Positions 33,703 to 41,936 of a DNA stretch of 64,000 nucleotides are shown one piece after another. The notes below the pieces were generated by a model, which saw only the letters and a list, made by a program, of their open reading frames with translations, ran no database searches and had not been told where the DNA came from. Numbering within the stretch: position 1 is the stretch's first letter; every line of letters begins with the position of its first letter. Position numbers and translations under genes: made by a program. Origin of the DNA: an uncultured Lachnospiraceae bacterium (lineage in GTDB: Bacteria > Bacillota > Clostridia > Lachnospirales > Lachnospiraceae); assembly GCA_902793995.1 (NCBI GenBank), contig CADBFP010000003.1, positions 51,301 to 115,300 on the forward strand. Reading direction: 5' to 3'.

Positions 33703-34107
33703 TTATGAATCCGGCCCTTGGGCCAGTTTGATTAAGATGCTATCCATACTTTGCGAAGTATTGAAGCGGTAAGTCCCCGGCTTAATGTCATAACCGTAAA
33801 TCATCGCCTGCACATAAAAAACCGTGGCATTGCGGATAACCCCCGCATTGGTCAGCAAACTGCCCACGGAGCGGGTGGACATACCCGTTAAGACCGTCAC
33901 CTCCACCTCCCGGCCAGGCGCTTCCTCCGCCGGCCCGGTGGTAAAAACGGAATAGCCGAAATCATAAGCGGCCCGGATTCCGTAAAACAAGGCAAAGCCA
34001 AAGACCGCTATCACCGCCAGCTTAAACAGGAGATGGCTGACATGGTTGACCATCCCCAGAACATGGGGTTCCTCCTGCTCTTTTTCCCGGCGGAGATCCT
34101 TGCTCAA
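33703..34107 (-). CDS. MltG/YceG N-terminal-domain membrane protein lacking the catalytic domain
   Basis: A 134-residue protein with one membrane span (about residues 27-47) and an extracellular LysM-like domain of the YceG/MltG type (VTVLTGMSTRSVGSLLTNAGVI...YDIKPGTYRFNTSQSMDSILIKLAQG). The catalytic glutamate-containing transglycosylase domain of real MltG is missing, so it probably does not cut glycan. Position after rnj and before a U32 gene matches B. subtilis yrrL, which supports the relationship. Start TTG 34107 is used because GGAGG lies 6 bp upstream. It could be a regulator or peptidoglycan-binding anchor; function is not known. Confidence 0.78.
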   Translation of the reverse strand: MSKDLRREKEQEEPHVLGMVNHVSHLLFKLAVIAVFGFALFYGIRAAYDFGYSVFTTGPAEEAPGREVEVTVLTGMSTRSVGSLLTNAGVIRNATVFYVQAMIYGYDIKPGTYRFNTSQSMDSILIKLAQGPDS

Positions 34108-34108
34108 T

Positions 34109-35758
34109 TCATACCTCCATAATGATGGGGATAATCATGGGACTGCGGCGCATCCGTTTCCAGAGGAAATCGCTTAAGTCCTCTTTCATTTCCGACTTAA
34201 TACGGGTCCAGTCCGTAATACCCTGGCTCTGGCAGCGAATCACCGAGCCGTAAGCCACCTCATGGGCTTCGTCCATCAATTCCTCGGATTCCCGCACATA
34301 TACAAAGCCCCGGGTAATAATATCCGGCCCGGCAATCAGCTGCCCGCTGCCGTGTTCAAATACGGAAACCAGGATAATAATGCCGTGCTGGGCCAGGTAC
34401 TGCCGATCCCGCAGCACGATGTTCCCCACATCGCCCACGCCCAGGCCGTCCACCAGTACCCGTCCGCTGGGCACCTTGTCCACCACGCAGGCGCCTTCCT
34501 CGTCCAGTTCCAGCACATCTCCTGCTTCCAGCAGGAAAATATTTTCCCGGGGAATATTCATGGAAGCCGCAATGCCTGCCTGGGCCGTACGGTGCCTGAA
34601 CTCCCCATGCAGGGGGATGGCAAAACGGGGCCTTGTCAAGGAATAAATCAGCTTAATCTCTTCCCGGCAGGCGTGGCCGGATACATGCACATCCTGGAAA
34701 ATCACCTTGGCCCCCTGGGCTTCCAGATCATTGATTACTTTATAAACCGCTTTCTCATTGCCGGGAATAGGCGTAGAACTCAGGATAATCACATCCGTAG
34801 GGTCGATGGTAATCTTCCGATGAATGCTGGCAGCCATCCGGGGCAGAGATGCCATGGTTTCTCCCTGGGAGCCGGTGGTAATCAAAACCACTTTTTCCCG
34901 GGGATAATCCCCCAACTCTTCCAGACTGATAAGGGTTCCTTCCGGAATATCGATATATCCCACCTCCGAGGCGGTGCCCAGCACCCGGATCATGCTGCGG
35001 CCGTCCACTGCCACTTTCCGGCCCTGGAGTACCGCTGCATTGATAATCTGCTGCACCCGGTCGATATTGGAAGCGAAGGTCGCCACGATAATGCGGCTGT
35101 TACGGTTTTCGTCAAATATGCTCTGAATGGTGCGGCCCACGCTGCTTTCGGACATGGTAAAGCCCTCTTTCAGGGCATTAGTGGAATCGCAAAGCAAGGC
35201 CAGGACCCCCTGGCTGCCCAGCTCCGCCAGCCGGGCCAGATGGATGGGATCCCCGAAGACCGGGGTATAATCCACCTTGAAATCGCCGGTGTGCACCACC
35301 GTGCCCGCCGGAGTGGTAATGGCAAAGGCGGCGGAATCCGCTATGCTGTGATTGACCCGGATATACTCCACCTTAAAATGCCCAGCGGTTACGGTCTGGC
35401 CGTAGCGGACAATTTTCCGCTTGGCCATATTTTCCATGCCCAGCTCTTCCAGTTTTCCGTCAATCAAAGCCATGGTCAGCTTGGTGCCGTAAATGGGCAC
35501 ATTGATTTTCCGCAGCACATAAGGCAAAGCGCCGATATGGTCTTCATGCCCGTGGGTAATGAAAAAGCCACGGATCTTATCGATTTTATCCTCCAGATAA
35601 CGGACATCCGGAATCACCAGATCGATTCCCAGCATATCATCGCTGGGAAAAGCCAGGCCGCAGTCCACTATAATAATATCCTCTTCATATTCGTAGGCCG
35701 TGATATTCATGCCGATCTGATCAAGTCCCCCCAAGGGAATGATCCGTAATTTACTCAT
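34109..35758 (-). CDS. rnj: Ribonuclease J
   Basis: RNase J is the 5'-to-3' exo- and endoribonuclease of Firmicute mRNA decay and rRNA maturation. The 549-residue protein has the metallo-beta-lactamase motif HGHEDHIG (residues 70-77), the DSTNALKEGFTMSE stretch of the beta-CASP domain, and GSQGETMASLPRMA. Length matches RnjA/RnjB. Whether it is the J1 or J2 paralog cannot be told. It lies between DUF1292 and the mltG-like gene, where B. subtilis has no rnj, so this position is lineage-specific. Confidence 0.96.
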   Translation of the reverse strand: MSKLRIIPLGGLDQIGMNITAYEYEEDIIIVDCGLAFPSDDMLGIDLVIPDVRYLEDKIDKIRGFFITHGHEDHIGALPYVLRKINVPIYGTKLTMALIDGKLEELGMENMAKRKIVRYGQTVTAGHFKVEYIRVNHSIADSAAFAITTPAGTVVHTGDFKVDYTPVFGDPIHLARLAELGSQGVLALLCDSTNALKEGFTMSESSVGRTIQSIFDENRNSRIIVATFASNIDRVQQIINAAVLQGRKVAVDGRSMIRVLGTASEVGYIDIPEGTLISLEELGDYPREKVVLITTGSQGETMASLPRMAASIHRKITIDPTDVIILSSTPIPGNEKAVYKVINDLEAQGAKVIFQDVHVSGHACREEIKLIYSLTRPRFAIPLHGEFRHRTAQAGIAASMNIPRENIFLLEAGDVLELDEEGACVVDKVPSGRVLVDGLGVGDVGNIVLRDRQYLAQHGIIILVSVFEHGSGQLIAGPDIITRGFVYVRESEELMDEAHEVAYGSVIRCQSQGITDWTRIKSEMKEDLSDFLWKRMRRSPMIIPIIMEV

Positions 35759-35770
35759 TGTACTCTCCTC

Positions 35771-36025
35771 TTAATATTCTATGTCAAACTCATCAATCTG
35801 TTCCCCGAAAATGCTGGCCAGATGATCCAGGAGTTCCTCATCTTCCACCATTTCGTAACGGCTTTCGGGATCCTCGGGAGTAGAATGGTCTTCCATGATA
35901 TAACAATCGCCGTCCCCGCTTTCCACGGTGGAAACCAGCAAAAAGCTGCGGCCCGCCAAAGTGGTTTTGTCCAATATATAAAACTCTACCGTTTCCCCGT
36001 CACCGATAAAACTAAGCTTGTTCAT
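35771..36025 (-). CDS. DUF1292 protein (YrzB family)
   Basis: An 84-residue acidic cytosolic protein with the DUF1292 pattern: FYILDKTTLAGRSFLLVS, then YIMEDHS and a terminal acidic stretch EDEELLDHLASIFGEQIDE. The family's function is unknown. It overlaps the ruvX stop by 14 bp and lies in the conserved ireB-ruvX-DUF1292 set found in many Firmicutes, which supports that it is expressed with them. Confidence 0.88.
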   Translation of the reverse strand: MNKLSFIGDGETVEFYILDKTTLAGRSFLLVSTVESGDGDCYIMEDHSTPEDPESRYEMVEDEELLDHLASIFGEQIDEFDIEY

Positions 36026-36446
36026 GGTTTTGCCTCCTCTCCAGATAGCTGCGCAAAATCAGCGCGGCGGCTATCTGATCCTCCGTTTTCTTTCTGTCTT
36101 TTGGGGCCACGCCCCCGGCCGAAAGCACTTCCTCCGCTTCCCAGGAGCTGAGCCGCTCATCCTCATAAACCACGGGCAAAGCGCAGCGTCTGGCCAGCTT
36201 CTCCCCAAAGGAACGGCAGAGGACGGCCCGCTCTCCTTCGGAATCGTCCATGTTGAGGGGAAGCCCCACTACAATCTGCTCCACCTCGTACTGCCGGCAA
36301 AGCTCTTCCAGCCGTGCCAGAGATCGGCGCAGCTTTCCCGCCTCCTTCCGATAGATCGTTTCCACGGGCAGGGCCATCCGGCCTGCCGAATCGCTGACGG
36401 CCACCCCTATGGTTTTGTCTCCATAGTCCAAGCCCAGTATGCGCAT
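36012..36446 (-). CDS. ruvX: RuvX/YqgF Holliday-junction resolvase-like protein
   Basis: A 144-residue RNase H-like protein with [29 protein letters not shown] (about residue 59), the conserved DERLSSWEAEEVL, and D-x-I-A-A-A-L-I-L near the C-terminus. YqgF proteins are essential in many bacteria and take part in rRNA 5'-end processing and perhaps junction resolution. The gene begins within the last base of ireB and overlaps DUF1292 at its end, so all three are coupled. Confidence 0.94.
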   Translation of the reverse strand: MRILGLDYGDKTIGVAVSDSAGRMALPVETIYRKEAGKLRRSLARLEELCRQYEVEQIVVGLPLNMDDSEGERAVLCRSFGEKLARRCALPVVYEDERLSSWEAEEVLSAGGVAPKDRKKTEDQIAAALILRSYLERRQNHEQA

Positions 36447-36706
36447 TATTTCTCTAATTCCGTGGCAATATAATTCTTCAGCAGCACTTCCAGAATCTCG
36501 TCCCGCTCCACCCGGGAAATCTGGTAGCGGGCATCCGCATAGCTGGTAATGTAAGTGGGATCGCCGGATAAAATATAGCCGACGATCTGGCTTACGGGAT
36601 CGTAGCCCTTCGTCTGAAGGGCTTTATATACGATTTTCAATACTTCCTTGGCATCCGCATTTTCCGGCAATTCCCCGAAATGCCGGGTGTTTTTCAATTC
36701 AGACAT
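36446..36706 (-). CDS. ireB: IreB-family regulatory phosphoprotein (YrzL, DUF965)
   Basis: An 86-residue helical protein of the DUF965 family. The sequence [34 protein letters not shown] contains the dense conservation typical for it (text shortened to key part: [15 protein letters not shown]). In Enterococcus, IreB is phosphorylated by the PASTA kinase IreK and tunes cephalosporin resistance. The set ireB-ruvX-DUF1292 matches B. subtilis yrzL-yrrK-yrzB, although alaS, its usual neighbour, lies about 20 kb away here. AGGAGG precedes the ATG. Confidence 0.94.
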   Translation of the reverse strand: MSELKNTRHFGELPENADAKEVLKIVYKALQTKGYDPVSQIVGYILSGDPTYITSYADARYQISRVERDEILEVLLKNYIATELEK

Positions 36707-36733
36707 GCGTTTCCTCCTTCTTTCGATGTAGGA

Positions 36734-37786
36734 TCAGTTTCCTCTGTATTGCTTCCAATAATTGTTGAGGAGCTCATCCGCTTCCGCCCCCAGGTAGTGG
36801 AAAACATCGCACTTATCCAGCACCTCCTGGGGCGGGAATACATTTTCGTCTTCCAAGTACTCTTTGTCCAAAAGAGCAATGGCCGCCGTGTTGGGGATAG
36901 GATATCCCAGGTGGTCAAATGTTGCCACGCCGCTTTCCGGCCGCAGCATAAAATCAATAAACTGTTCGGCGGCGCTGACATTTTTGGAATTCTTGGGAAT
37001 CACAAAGCAGTCAAACCATACATTGGTGCCTTCCTCCGGAATGCAGAAGGCCAGGTCTTCGTTTTCCCCGGTGCAGTAAAGATACTCTCCGGAGTAGATC
37101 ATGCCGATGGCGGCATTTTCCTCGATCAAATCATCCCGGGCCTCGTCATTTTTCCAGGCTTGAACAAGGGGCTTCTGCTCCATCAACAATTCCACCACCT
37201 TTTTCAGGTCCTCTTCTTTCGTGGTATTCATATCGATGTCCAGCAGCATCTCCGCTACCATGAAGGTATCCCGGACGGAGTTCATCATGAGAATCCCGTC
37301 TTTTTGATAATCCGGATTCCACAGATCCTTCCAGGAGGTGATACTCCCCTCTTCAATCACCTTCGTGTTATACAAAATGCCCACGGTACCCCAGGTATAA
37401 GGAATGGCATATTTGTTGCCCGGATCCGCCCCGGCCAGCTTGGCCATATACTCCTTGTCCAGGTTCTTGTTATTGGGAATATTGTTATAGCTGATGGGCT
37501 GCAGCAAGTCGTTTTTGATCATTTTTTCGATGGTATAGTCCCCGGCAATGATCAGATCATAAACGGCGCCGCCCGCCACCTTTTCATACATATCCTCATT
37601 GGTATCGAAGGTATCCTGCTTGACCTTGATGCCCGTCTCTTTCTCAAACGCTTCCACCAGTTTATCATCCAGGTAATCCCCGTAGTTAAACAGGTTTAAG
37701 GTCTTGTTGTTTCCGCCGCCGCAGGCAGAAAGTGCCATAACAATGCCTAAGAAGGCAGCAGCAAGAATGATACGACTCAGTTTCAA
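36734..37786 (-). CDS. potD: Spermidine/putrescine-binding lipoprotein PotD
   Basis: A 350-residue substrate-binding lipoprotein: signal peptide with lipobox LSAC (Cys22), then the PotD/PotF fold opening with TLNLFNYGDYLDDKLVEAFEKETGI. Ligand-site residues of the family are seen as IPYTWGTVGI and PKNSKNVSAAEQFIDFMLRPE. It captures polyamines outside the membrane and hands them to PotBC. It is the last gene of potABCD and starts 2 bp after potC. The ireB gene follows after 27 bp. Confidence 0.94.
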   Translation of the reverse strand: MKLSRIILAAAFLGIVMALSACGGGNNKTLNLFNYGDYLDDKLVEAFEKETGIKVKQDTFDTNEDMYEKVAGGAVYDLIIAGDYTIEKMIKNDLLQPISYNNIPNNKNLDKEYMAKLAGADPGNKYAIPYTWGTVGILYNTKVIEEGSITSWKDLWNPDYQKDGILMMNSVRDTFMVAEMLLDIDMNTTKEEDLKKVVELLMEQKPLVQAWKNDEARDDLIEENAAIGMIYSGEYLYCTGENEDLAFCIPEEGTNVWFDCFVIPKNSKNVSAAEQFIDFMLRPESGVATFDHLGYPIPNTAAIALLDKEYLEDENVFPPQEVLDKCDVFHYLGAEADELLNNYWKQYRGN

Positions 37787-37788
37787 TT

Positions 37789-38586
37789 TCAGGTTCCCCC
37801 TTTAAGTGTTTTATCGGCAGCGGCCCGGTTCATCACAAACATACGGACGAGCAGAACCAGCAGGACGATCAGGAAAATCAAAGTGCTCAAGGCGCACAGG
37901 CTGGTACGGATCCCCACCTTCTGCTGTGAGTAAATCAGGGTGGAGAGGGTGTTGATGCCGGAGGGACGGGTAAAGTGGGTAATCACAAAATCGTCCACGG
38001 ACATGGTAAAGCTCATGAGAAAGCCGGTGGCCACCCCGGGCATGATATCCGGCAGCACCACGGAGAAAAAGGCCTTTAAGGGCCCTGCCCCCAGGTCCCG
38101 GGCCGCATCATAAGCCAGGGTTCCCGTCTGCCGCAGCTTCGGCAGCACGTTTAAAATCACGTAAGGCAGACAGAAGCAGATATGGGCAAAAAGGATGGTG
38201 CCCCGGCTCAATGAGATGCCGAACATGGCGAAGGCCAGCATCAAACTGATAGCCGTAACGATTTCCGCATTCACCATGGGAATATTGGTAAGCTGCAGCA
38301 TCCAGATCCGCTGCCGGCGGCTTAAGGCCATGATGCCTACGCAGGCAGCCACCCCCACCACCGTGGCAATGCCGGCGGCCAGAATCCCGATGACGAAGGT
38401 GTTGATCAATGCTTCCATCCACTCGGAGCGGCTGAAAATCTCTTCAAACCAGCGCAGGGTAAACCCCTTCCAGATGCTGCTTGGATTCTTGCTGTCGTTA
38501 AAAGAAAGAATCACCAGAGTGAATATGGGCAGGTACAAAAAGAGGAAAATGAGACCGATGTATATAAACTTGCCGACTTTTTTCAT
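37789..38586 (-). CDS. potC: Spermidine/putrescine ABC permease PotC
   Basis: A 265-residue permease with six membrane spans and the ABC-binding EAA loop (AYDAARDLGAGPLKAFFSVVLPDIMPGV, key part DAARDLGAGPLKAFF). The family-typical start IFLFLYLPIFTLVILSFND is present. It pairs with PotB to make the transport channel. It overlaps potB by 4 bp and is followed by potD after 2 bp, the normal potABCD order. Confidence 0.94.
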   Translation of the reverse strand: MKKVGKFIYIGLIFLFLYLPIFTLVILSFNDSKNPSSIWKGFTLRWFEEIFSRSEWMEALINTFVIGILAAGIATVVGVAACVGIMALSRRQRIWMLQLTNIPMVNAEIVTAISLMLAFAMFGISLSRGTILFAHICFCLPYVILNVLPKLRQTGTLAYDAARDLGAGPLKAFFSVVLPDIMPGVATGFLMSFTMSVDDFVITHFTRPSGINTLSTLIYSQQKVGIRTSLCALSTLIFLIVLLVLLVRMFVMNRAAADKTLKGGT

Positions 38587-39401
38587 ACCACCGTCCCCTC
38601 CCCGTTTTTGTCAAATTTGTTAAGCAACGCCATGCTGATGAGGATAAAGACCATCATCACCATGGAAAGCCCCGAGCCCACATTCCGGCTGCCTCCGTGG
38701 AGGAATTCCAGCTCTATGATATTGCCGATGAGCAGAATCCGGTTGCCGCCTAAGATTTCCGAGATGGCAAAGGTTGTCATGGCGGGCACAAAGGTCATGG
38801 TAATGCCGCTGATAATCCCGGGCATGCTCATGGGCAGAATCACATCCTTCACCACCTTGAAAGGGGTGGCCCCCAGATCATAGGCCGCTTCCACCAGGGA
38901 GTTGTCGATCTTGATCATCACATTGTAAATGGGCAGAATCATAAAGGGCAAAAAGTCATAAACCAGGCCCAGCACCACTGCCGTAGGGGTATTCAGGATG
39001 TCCAGCTCCCCCAGCCCCAGGGATGTCAAGATCATGTTGATAAAGCCGTTTTTCTGCAGGAGAATCTTCCAGGCAATGGTCCTGAGGAGGAAGTTCATCC
39101 ACATAGGCAGAATCAAAAGGAAAATCACAAAGCCCTTGTTTCCGCCGCTTTTCCGCAGCATCAGCCCTAAAGGAAAGGCCAAAAGCAGGCAGATCACTGT
39201 GCAGATAAAAGCCAGCAGGAGGGAAAGCCCCAGGGCTTTTAAGTGAATGGGATCCGCAATGGAGGCCAGGTTGGCAAAGGTTAAGGATCCGTTTTTATCC
39301 ACCAGGGCAAAGTACAGCACCGCCAAAAGGGGGATAATGGTGCCGCAGAGGATAAAGGCCATATAAGGGCCGGCCAGGCTTTTCTTTTTAAACATCGACA
39401 A
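38583..39401 (-). CDS. potB: Spermidine/putrescine ABC permease PotB
   Basis: A 272-residue permease with six hydrophobic segments, the EAA loop ([20 protein letters not shown]) and the N-terminal PotB pattern [22 protein letters not shown] 39401 is taken as start because GAGGAGG sits 6 bp before it; ATG 39395 is an alternative with wider spacing (12 bp). Either start lies inside the end of potA (about 14 bp overlap), so translation is coupled. It forms the channel with PotC. Confidence 0.93.
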   Translation of the reverse strand: MSMFKKKSLAGPYMAFILCGTIIPLLAVLYFALVDKNGSLTFANLASIADPIHLKALGLSLLLAFICTVICLLLAFPLGLMLRKSGGNKGFVIFLLILPMWMNFLLRTIAWKILLQKNGFINMILTSLGLGELDILNTPTAVVLGLVYDFLPFMILPIYNVMIKIDNSLVEAAYDLGATPFKVVKDVILPMSMPGIISGITMTFVPAMTTFAISEILGGNRILLIGNIIELEFLHGGSRNVGSGLSMVMMVFILISMALLNKFDKNGEGTVV

Positions 39402-40458
39402 CTATGGCCTCCTCGTCTTCGGATGCGGGCTTGTTCATAATCTGGATATTCTCCGGATCCACCCTGAGACTGACTTCTTTCCCCACCGGCTGCATCACCG
39501 TATCCTGTACCAGCCACTCGAAACCGCCGGCCATGACTTCCATTTCGTAGTGAACGCCCTGGAAAATCAGGTGGGTCACTACCCCGTCCATCTGGCCCCG
39601 GCCCGGCTCGTCCAGCACCACATCTTCCGGCCGGATTACCACATCCACCGGTTTGTTCTGGCCAAATCCCTCATCAATGCAGGGGAAGTTCACATCGCAG
39701 ATCTTCACTAAGCGGTCCCGCACCATGACACCGTCGATGATATTGCTGTCCCCGATAAAGGTGGCCACAAAAGCATTTTCCGGCTCGTTGTAAATATTCT
39801 CCGGGGTGCCCATCTGCTGAATATAGCCCTGGTTCATCACCACGATGGTATCGGACATGGTAAGGGCTTCTTCCTGGTCATGGGTCACATAAATGAATGT
39901 GATGCCCAGCTCGTTTTTCAGACGGATCAGTTCATATTGCATATCCTGGCGCAGCTTTAAATCCAGAGCTCCCAGGGGCTCGTCCAGCAGCAAAACCTTC
40001 GGTTCATTCACAATGGCCCGGGCAATGGCAATCCGCTGCTGCTGGCCGCCGGAAAGCTGGGCTACATCCCGCTTGCCGTAATCGTCCATGTTCACCAGTT
40101 TCAGGGCATAGTTGATTTTATCCTGGATATACTGCTTGCTTTTCCCGCTGATTTTCAAACCGTAAGCAATATTTTCGCTCACATTCATATGGGGGAACAA
40201 GGCATACTTCTGGAACACGGTGTTCAGCTGCCGCTTATTGGGAGGCAGATCCGTGATATCGTTTCCTTCAAAGAGAACCACCCCTGTATCCGGTTTTATA
40301 AAACCGCCGATAATGCGGAGGGTCGTGGTTTTGCCGCAGCCGGAGGGGCCCAGCAGGGTCAAAAATGTATTTTCCCGGATCTCCAGATCCAGTTCGTCCA
40401 ATACCAGTTCGTTATCGAAAGACTTCGATACCTTTTTCAGTTCCAGGATATTTGCCAT
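39388..40458 (-). CDS. potA: Spermidine/putrescine ABC transporter ATPase PotA
   Basis: A 356-residue ABC ATPase with Walker [18 protein letters not shown]-loop [10 protein letters not shown], signature LSGGQQQR, Walker B DEPLGALD and a C-terminal TOBE domain (about residues 265-345) that includes [10 protein letters not shown]. It energises polyamine import at the inner face of the membrane. It is first in potABCD, 27 bp after walJ, with no clear promoter in the gap, so it may be part of the long upstream transcript. Confidence 0.95.
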   Translation of the reverse strand: MANILELKKVSKSFDNELVLDELDLEIRENTFLTLLGPSGCGKTTTLRIIGGFIKPDTGVVLFEGNDITDLPPNKRQLNTVFQKYALFPHMNVSENIAYGLKISGKSKQYIQDKINYALKLVNMDDYGKRDVAQLSGGQQQRIAIARAIVNEPKVLLLDEPLGALDLKLRQDMQYELIRLKNELGITFIYVTHDQEEALTMSDTIVVMNQGYIQQMGTPENIYNEPENAFVATFIGDSNIIDGVMVRDRLVKICDVNFPCIDEGFGQNKPVDVVIRPEDVVLDEPGRGQMDGVVTHLIFQGVHYEMEVMAGGFEWLVQDTVMQPVGKEVSLRVDPENIQIMNKPASEDEEAIVVDV

Positions 40459-40485
40459 CTCCTTCTGATCCCTTCTTGCAAATAC

Positions 40486-41307
40486 TTATTGGGGCGGGCG
40501 GGAGGCATCCGGCCTGCCCATCCGTTCCGAAAGCCCTTTAGCCGGGGCTACAAACAGTTTGACTCTTTCCGCTGCGCCGGGAATCTCCCTTAAGGAAGCC
40601 AGCACCGTTTCCCGGGCCAGGGGTTCAAAATTATTGGTGCGGCTTAGGTGTCCCAGCATCACTTCCCGAAGCCCGGGATGGTAGATCCGCTTGATAAACT
40701 CCCCGGCCATTTCATTGCATAAATGGCCGCGGTCGCTGTCCACCCGTTGCTTAAGCCAATACGGGTAGGGGCCTGCCTCCAGGATCCGCCGGTTGTGATT
40801 GGCCTCCAGCAGCAAGGCGTTCACTCCCTGAAAGGCCGCCACCGTATCCTCCGTAAAACAGCCCAGATCCGTCAGACAGCCAAAGGCATAATCCGCCGCT
40901 TCCAGCCGGTAAGCCACCGGCTCCGCCGCATCGTGGCTGGTGGGCACGCTCTGTACCTTCAAAGGTCCCAGGGTAAATCCCTCGCCGGCCTTAAAAAGAT
41001 GAAAGCGGTCCTTGGGCAGCTTGCTGAAAAAGCTGTGTTTGGCTAATCCCTCAAAGGTGCCCCGGCTGGCATATACCGGCATGTCCCACTGTTTCATAAA
41101 GGCCGCCAGCCCCAGGCAATGATCGCTGTGCTCGTGGGTCAGCAGGAGGGCTTTGGGCCCCTCGGAGGGCAAAACCCCCGGGTCCGTGAGTTCATTGAAG
41201 GCCTTGCTGCGGATCCCCGCATCAATCATCAGACAAAACCCGTCAAAATCCGCCACCAAAGCGTTGCCTTCGCTGCCGCTGGCTAAAGTGCGTATCTGTA
41301 TACTCAT
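40486..41307 (-). CDS. walJ: WalJ/YycJ-type metallo-beta-lactamase-fold hydrolase
   Basis: A 273-residue MBL-fold protein starting IQIRTLASGSEGNALVADFDGFCLMIDAG, with the metal motif THEHSDHCLG (about residue 55) and downstream histidines in TSHDAAEP and LLEANHN. YycJ/WalJ proteins are linked to coordination of cell wall and DNA replication and act as 5'-3' nuclease-like enzymes in some reports; the exact substrate is uncertain. Here it is not with walRK but overlaps the coaE stop by 4 bp. Confidence 0.88.
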   Translation of the reverse strand: MSIQIRTLASGSEGNALVADFDGFCLMIDAGIRSKAFNELTDPGVLPSEGPKALLLTHEHSDHCLGLAAFMKQWDMPVYASRGTFEGLAKHSFFSKLPKDRFHLFKAGEGFTLGPLKVQSVPTSHDAAEPVAYRLEAADYAFGCLTDLGCFTEDTVAAFQGVNALLLEANHNRRILEAGPYPYWLKQRVDSDRGHLCNEMAGEFIKRIYHPGLREVMLGHLSRTNNFEPLARETVLASLREIPGAAERVKLFVAPAKGLSERMGRPDASRPPQ

Positions 41308-41924
41308 TTCAGCCGCTCCAGTCCCCAGTCGGATAAAACAGCTTCCAGCCTGATGAGGCAGTCCTCCCTGTCTCCTTCATTGTTTACCACCCCGTCCGCC
41401 AGCCGGTAATACAGCGCTTCCTCCGGCTGGGAAGCCATGATGGAACGAATCTTCTCCAGACTGTACCCCCGGGAAGAGGCAAGTCGCTCGCCCCTGACCC
41501 GCCGGGATGCATACACATACAGCACTTTATCACAGAGCTCCCCGAAACGGGCTTCATATGGGATGGCGGACTCATACACAATCAGTTTTTTACGGCTTTT
41601 CATAATCCGCCGGCGCACCGCCTCAAAAGTAGCCGGATGCAGAATTCGGTTGACGGACAGCCGCAGGGAGGCATCCGTAAAAATCATGCCGGCCATCTTT
41701 TTCCGGTCTATAGCGCCCTGTTCATCCAGAACGGCGTTCCCCAGCAGATCCACCACCGCCTCAAAGGAGCTTCCCTGGGGGGTGATTAAATCCGCGCAGA
41801 TCCGGTCCGCTTCCAAAACCAAAGCGCCGTAATGTTTCTTAAGGAGGCCGGACACCGTGCTCTTCCCGGCGCCTACGCCCCCGGTCAGGCCTATCACCAG
41901 TTTGTTCTTGTATTTACTGTCCAA
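41304..41924 (-). CDS. coaE: Dephospho-CoA kinase
   Basis: CoaE catalyses the last step of coenzyme A synthesis, ATP-dependent phosphorylation of dephospho-CoA. The 206-residue protein has Walker A GLTGGVGAGKST (residues 13-24), the ADRI stretch and the CoA-binding lid region SAIPYEARFGELCDKVLYVY. The start appears to be TTG 41924 (GGGG four bases upstream); a GTG in the tenth codon is too far in. The gene lies 12 bp after the prsA-like gene and overlaps walJ at its end. Confidence 0.94.
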   Translation of the reverse strand: MDSKYKNKLVIGLTGGVGAGKSTVSGLLKKHYGALVLEADRICADLITPQGSSFEAVVDLLGNAVLDEQGAIDRKKMAGMIFTDASLRLSVNRILHPATFEAVRRRIMKSRKKLIVYESAIPYEARFGELCDKVLYVYASRRVRGERLASSRGYSLEKIRSIMASQPEEALYYRLADGVVNNEGDREDCLIRLEAVLSDWGLERLK

Positions 41925-41936
41925 CTTGCCCCTGCC

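Noticed and set aside
34262-35749. Long plus-strand open frame of about 495 codons
   Set aside because: It lies entirely antisense to the clear RNase J gene. Its translation is His/Pro/Gly-rich, without a domain, as expected from a GC-rich antisense frame.
36680-37699. Plus-strand open frame of about 339 codons
   Set aside because: Antisense to potD; amino-acid composition typical of a shadow frame.
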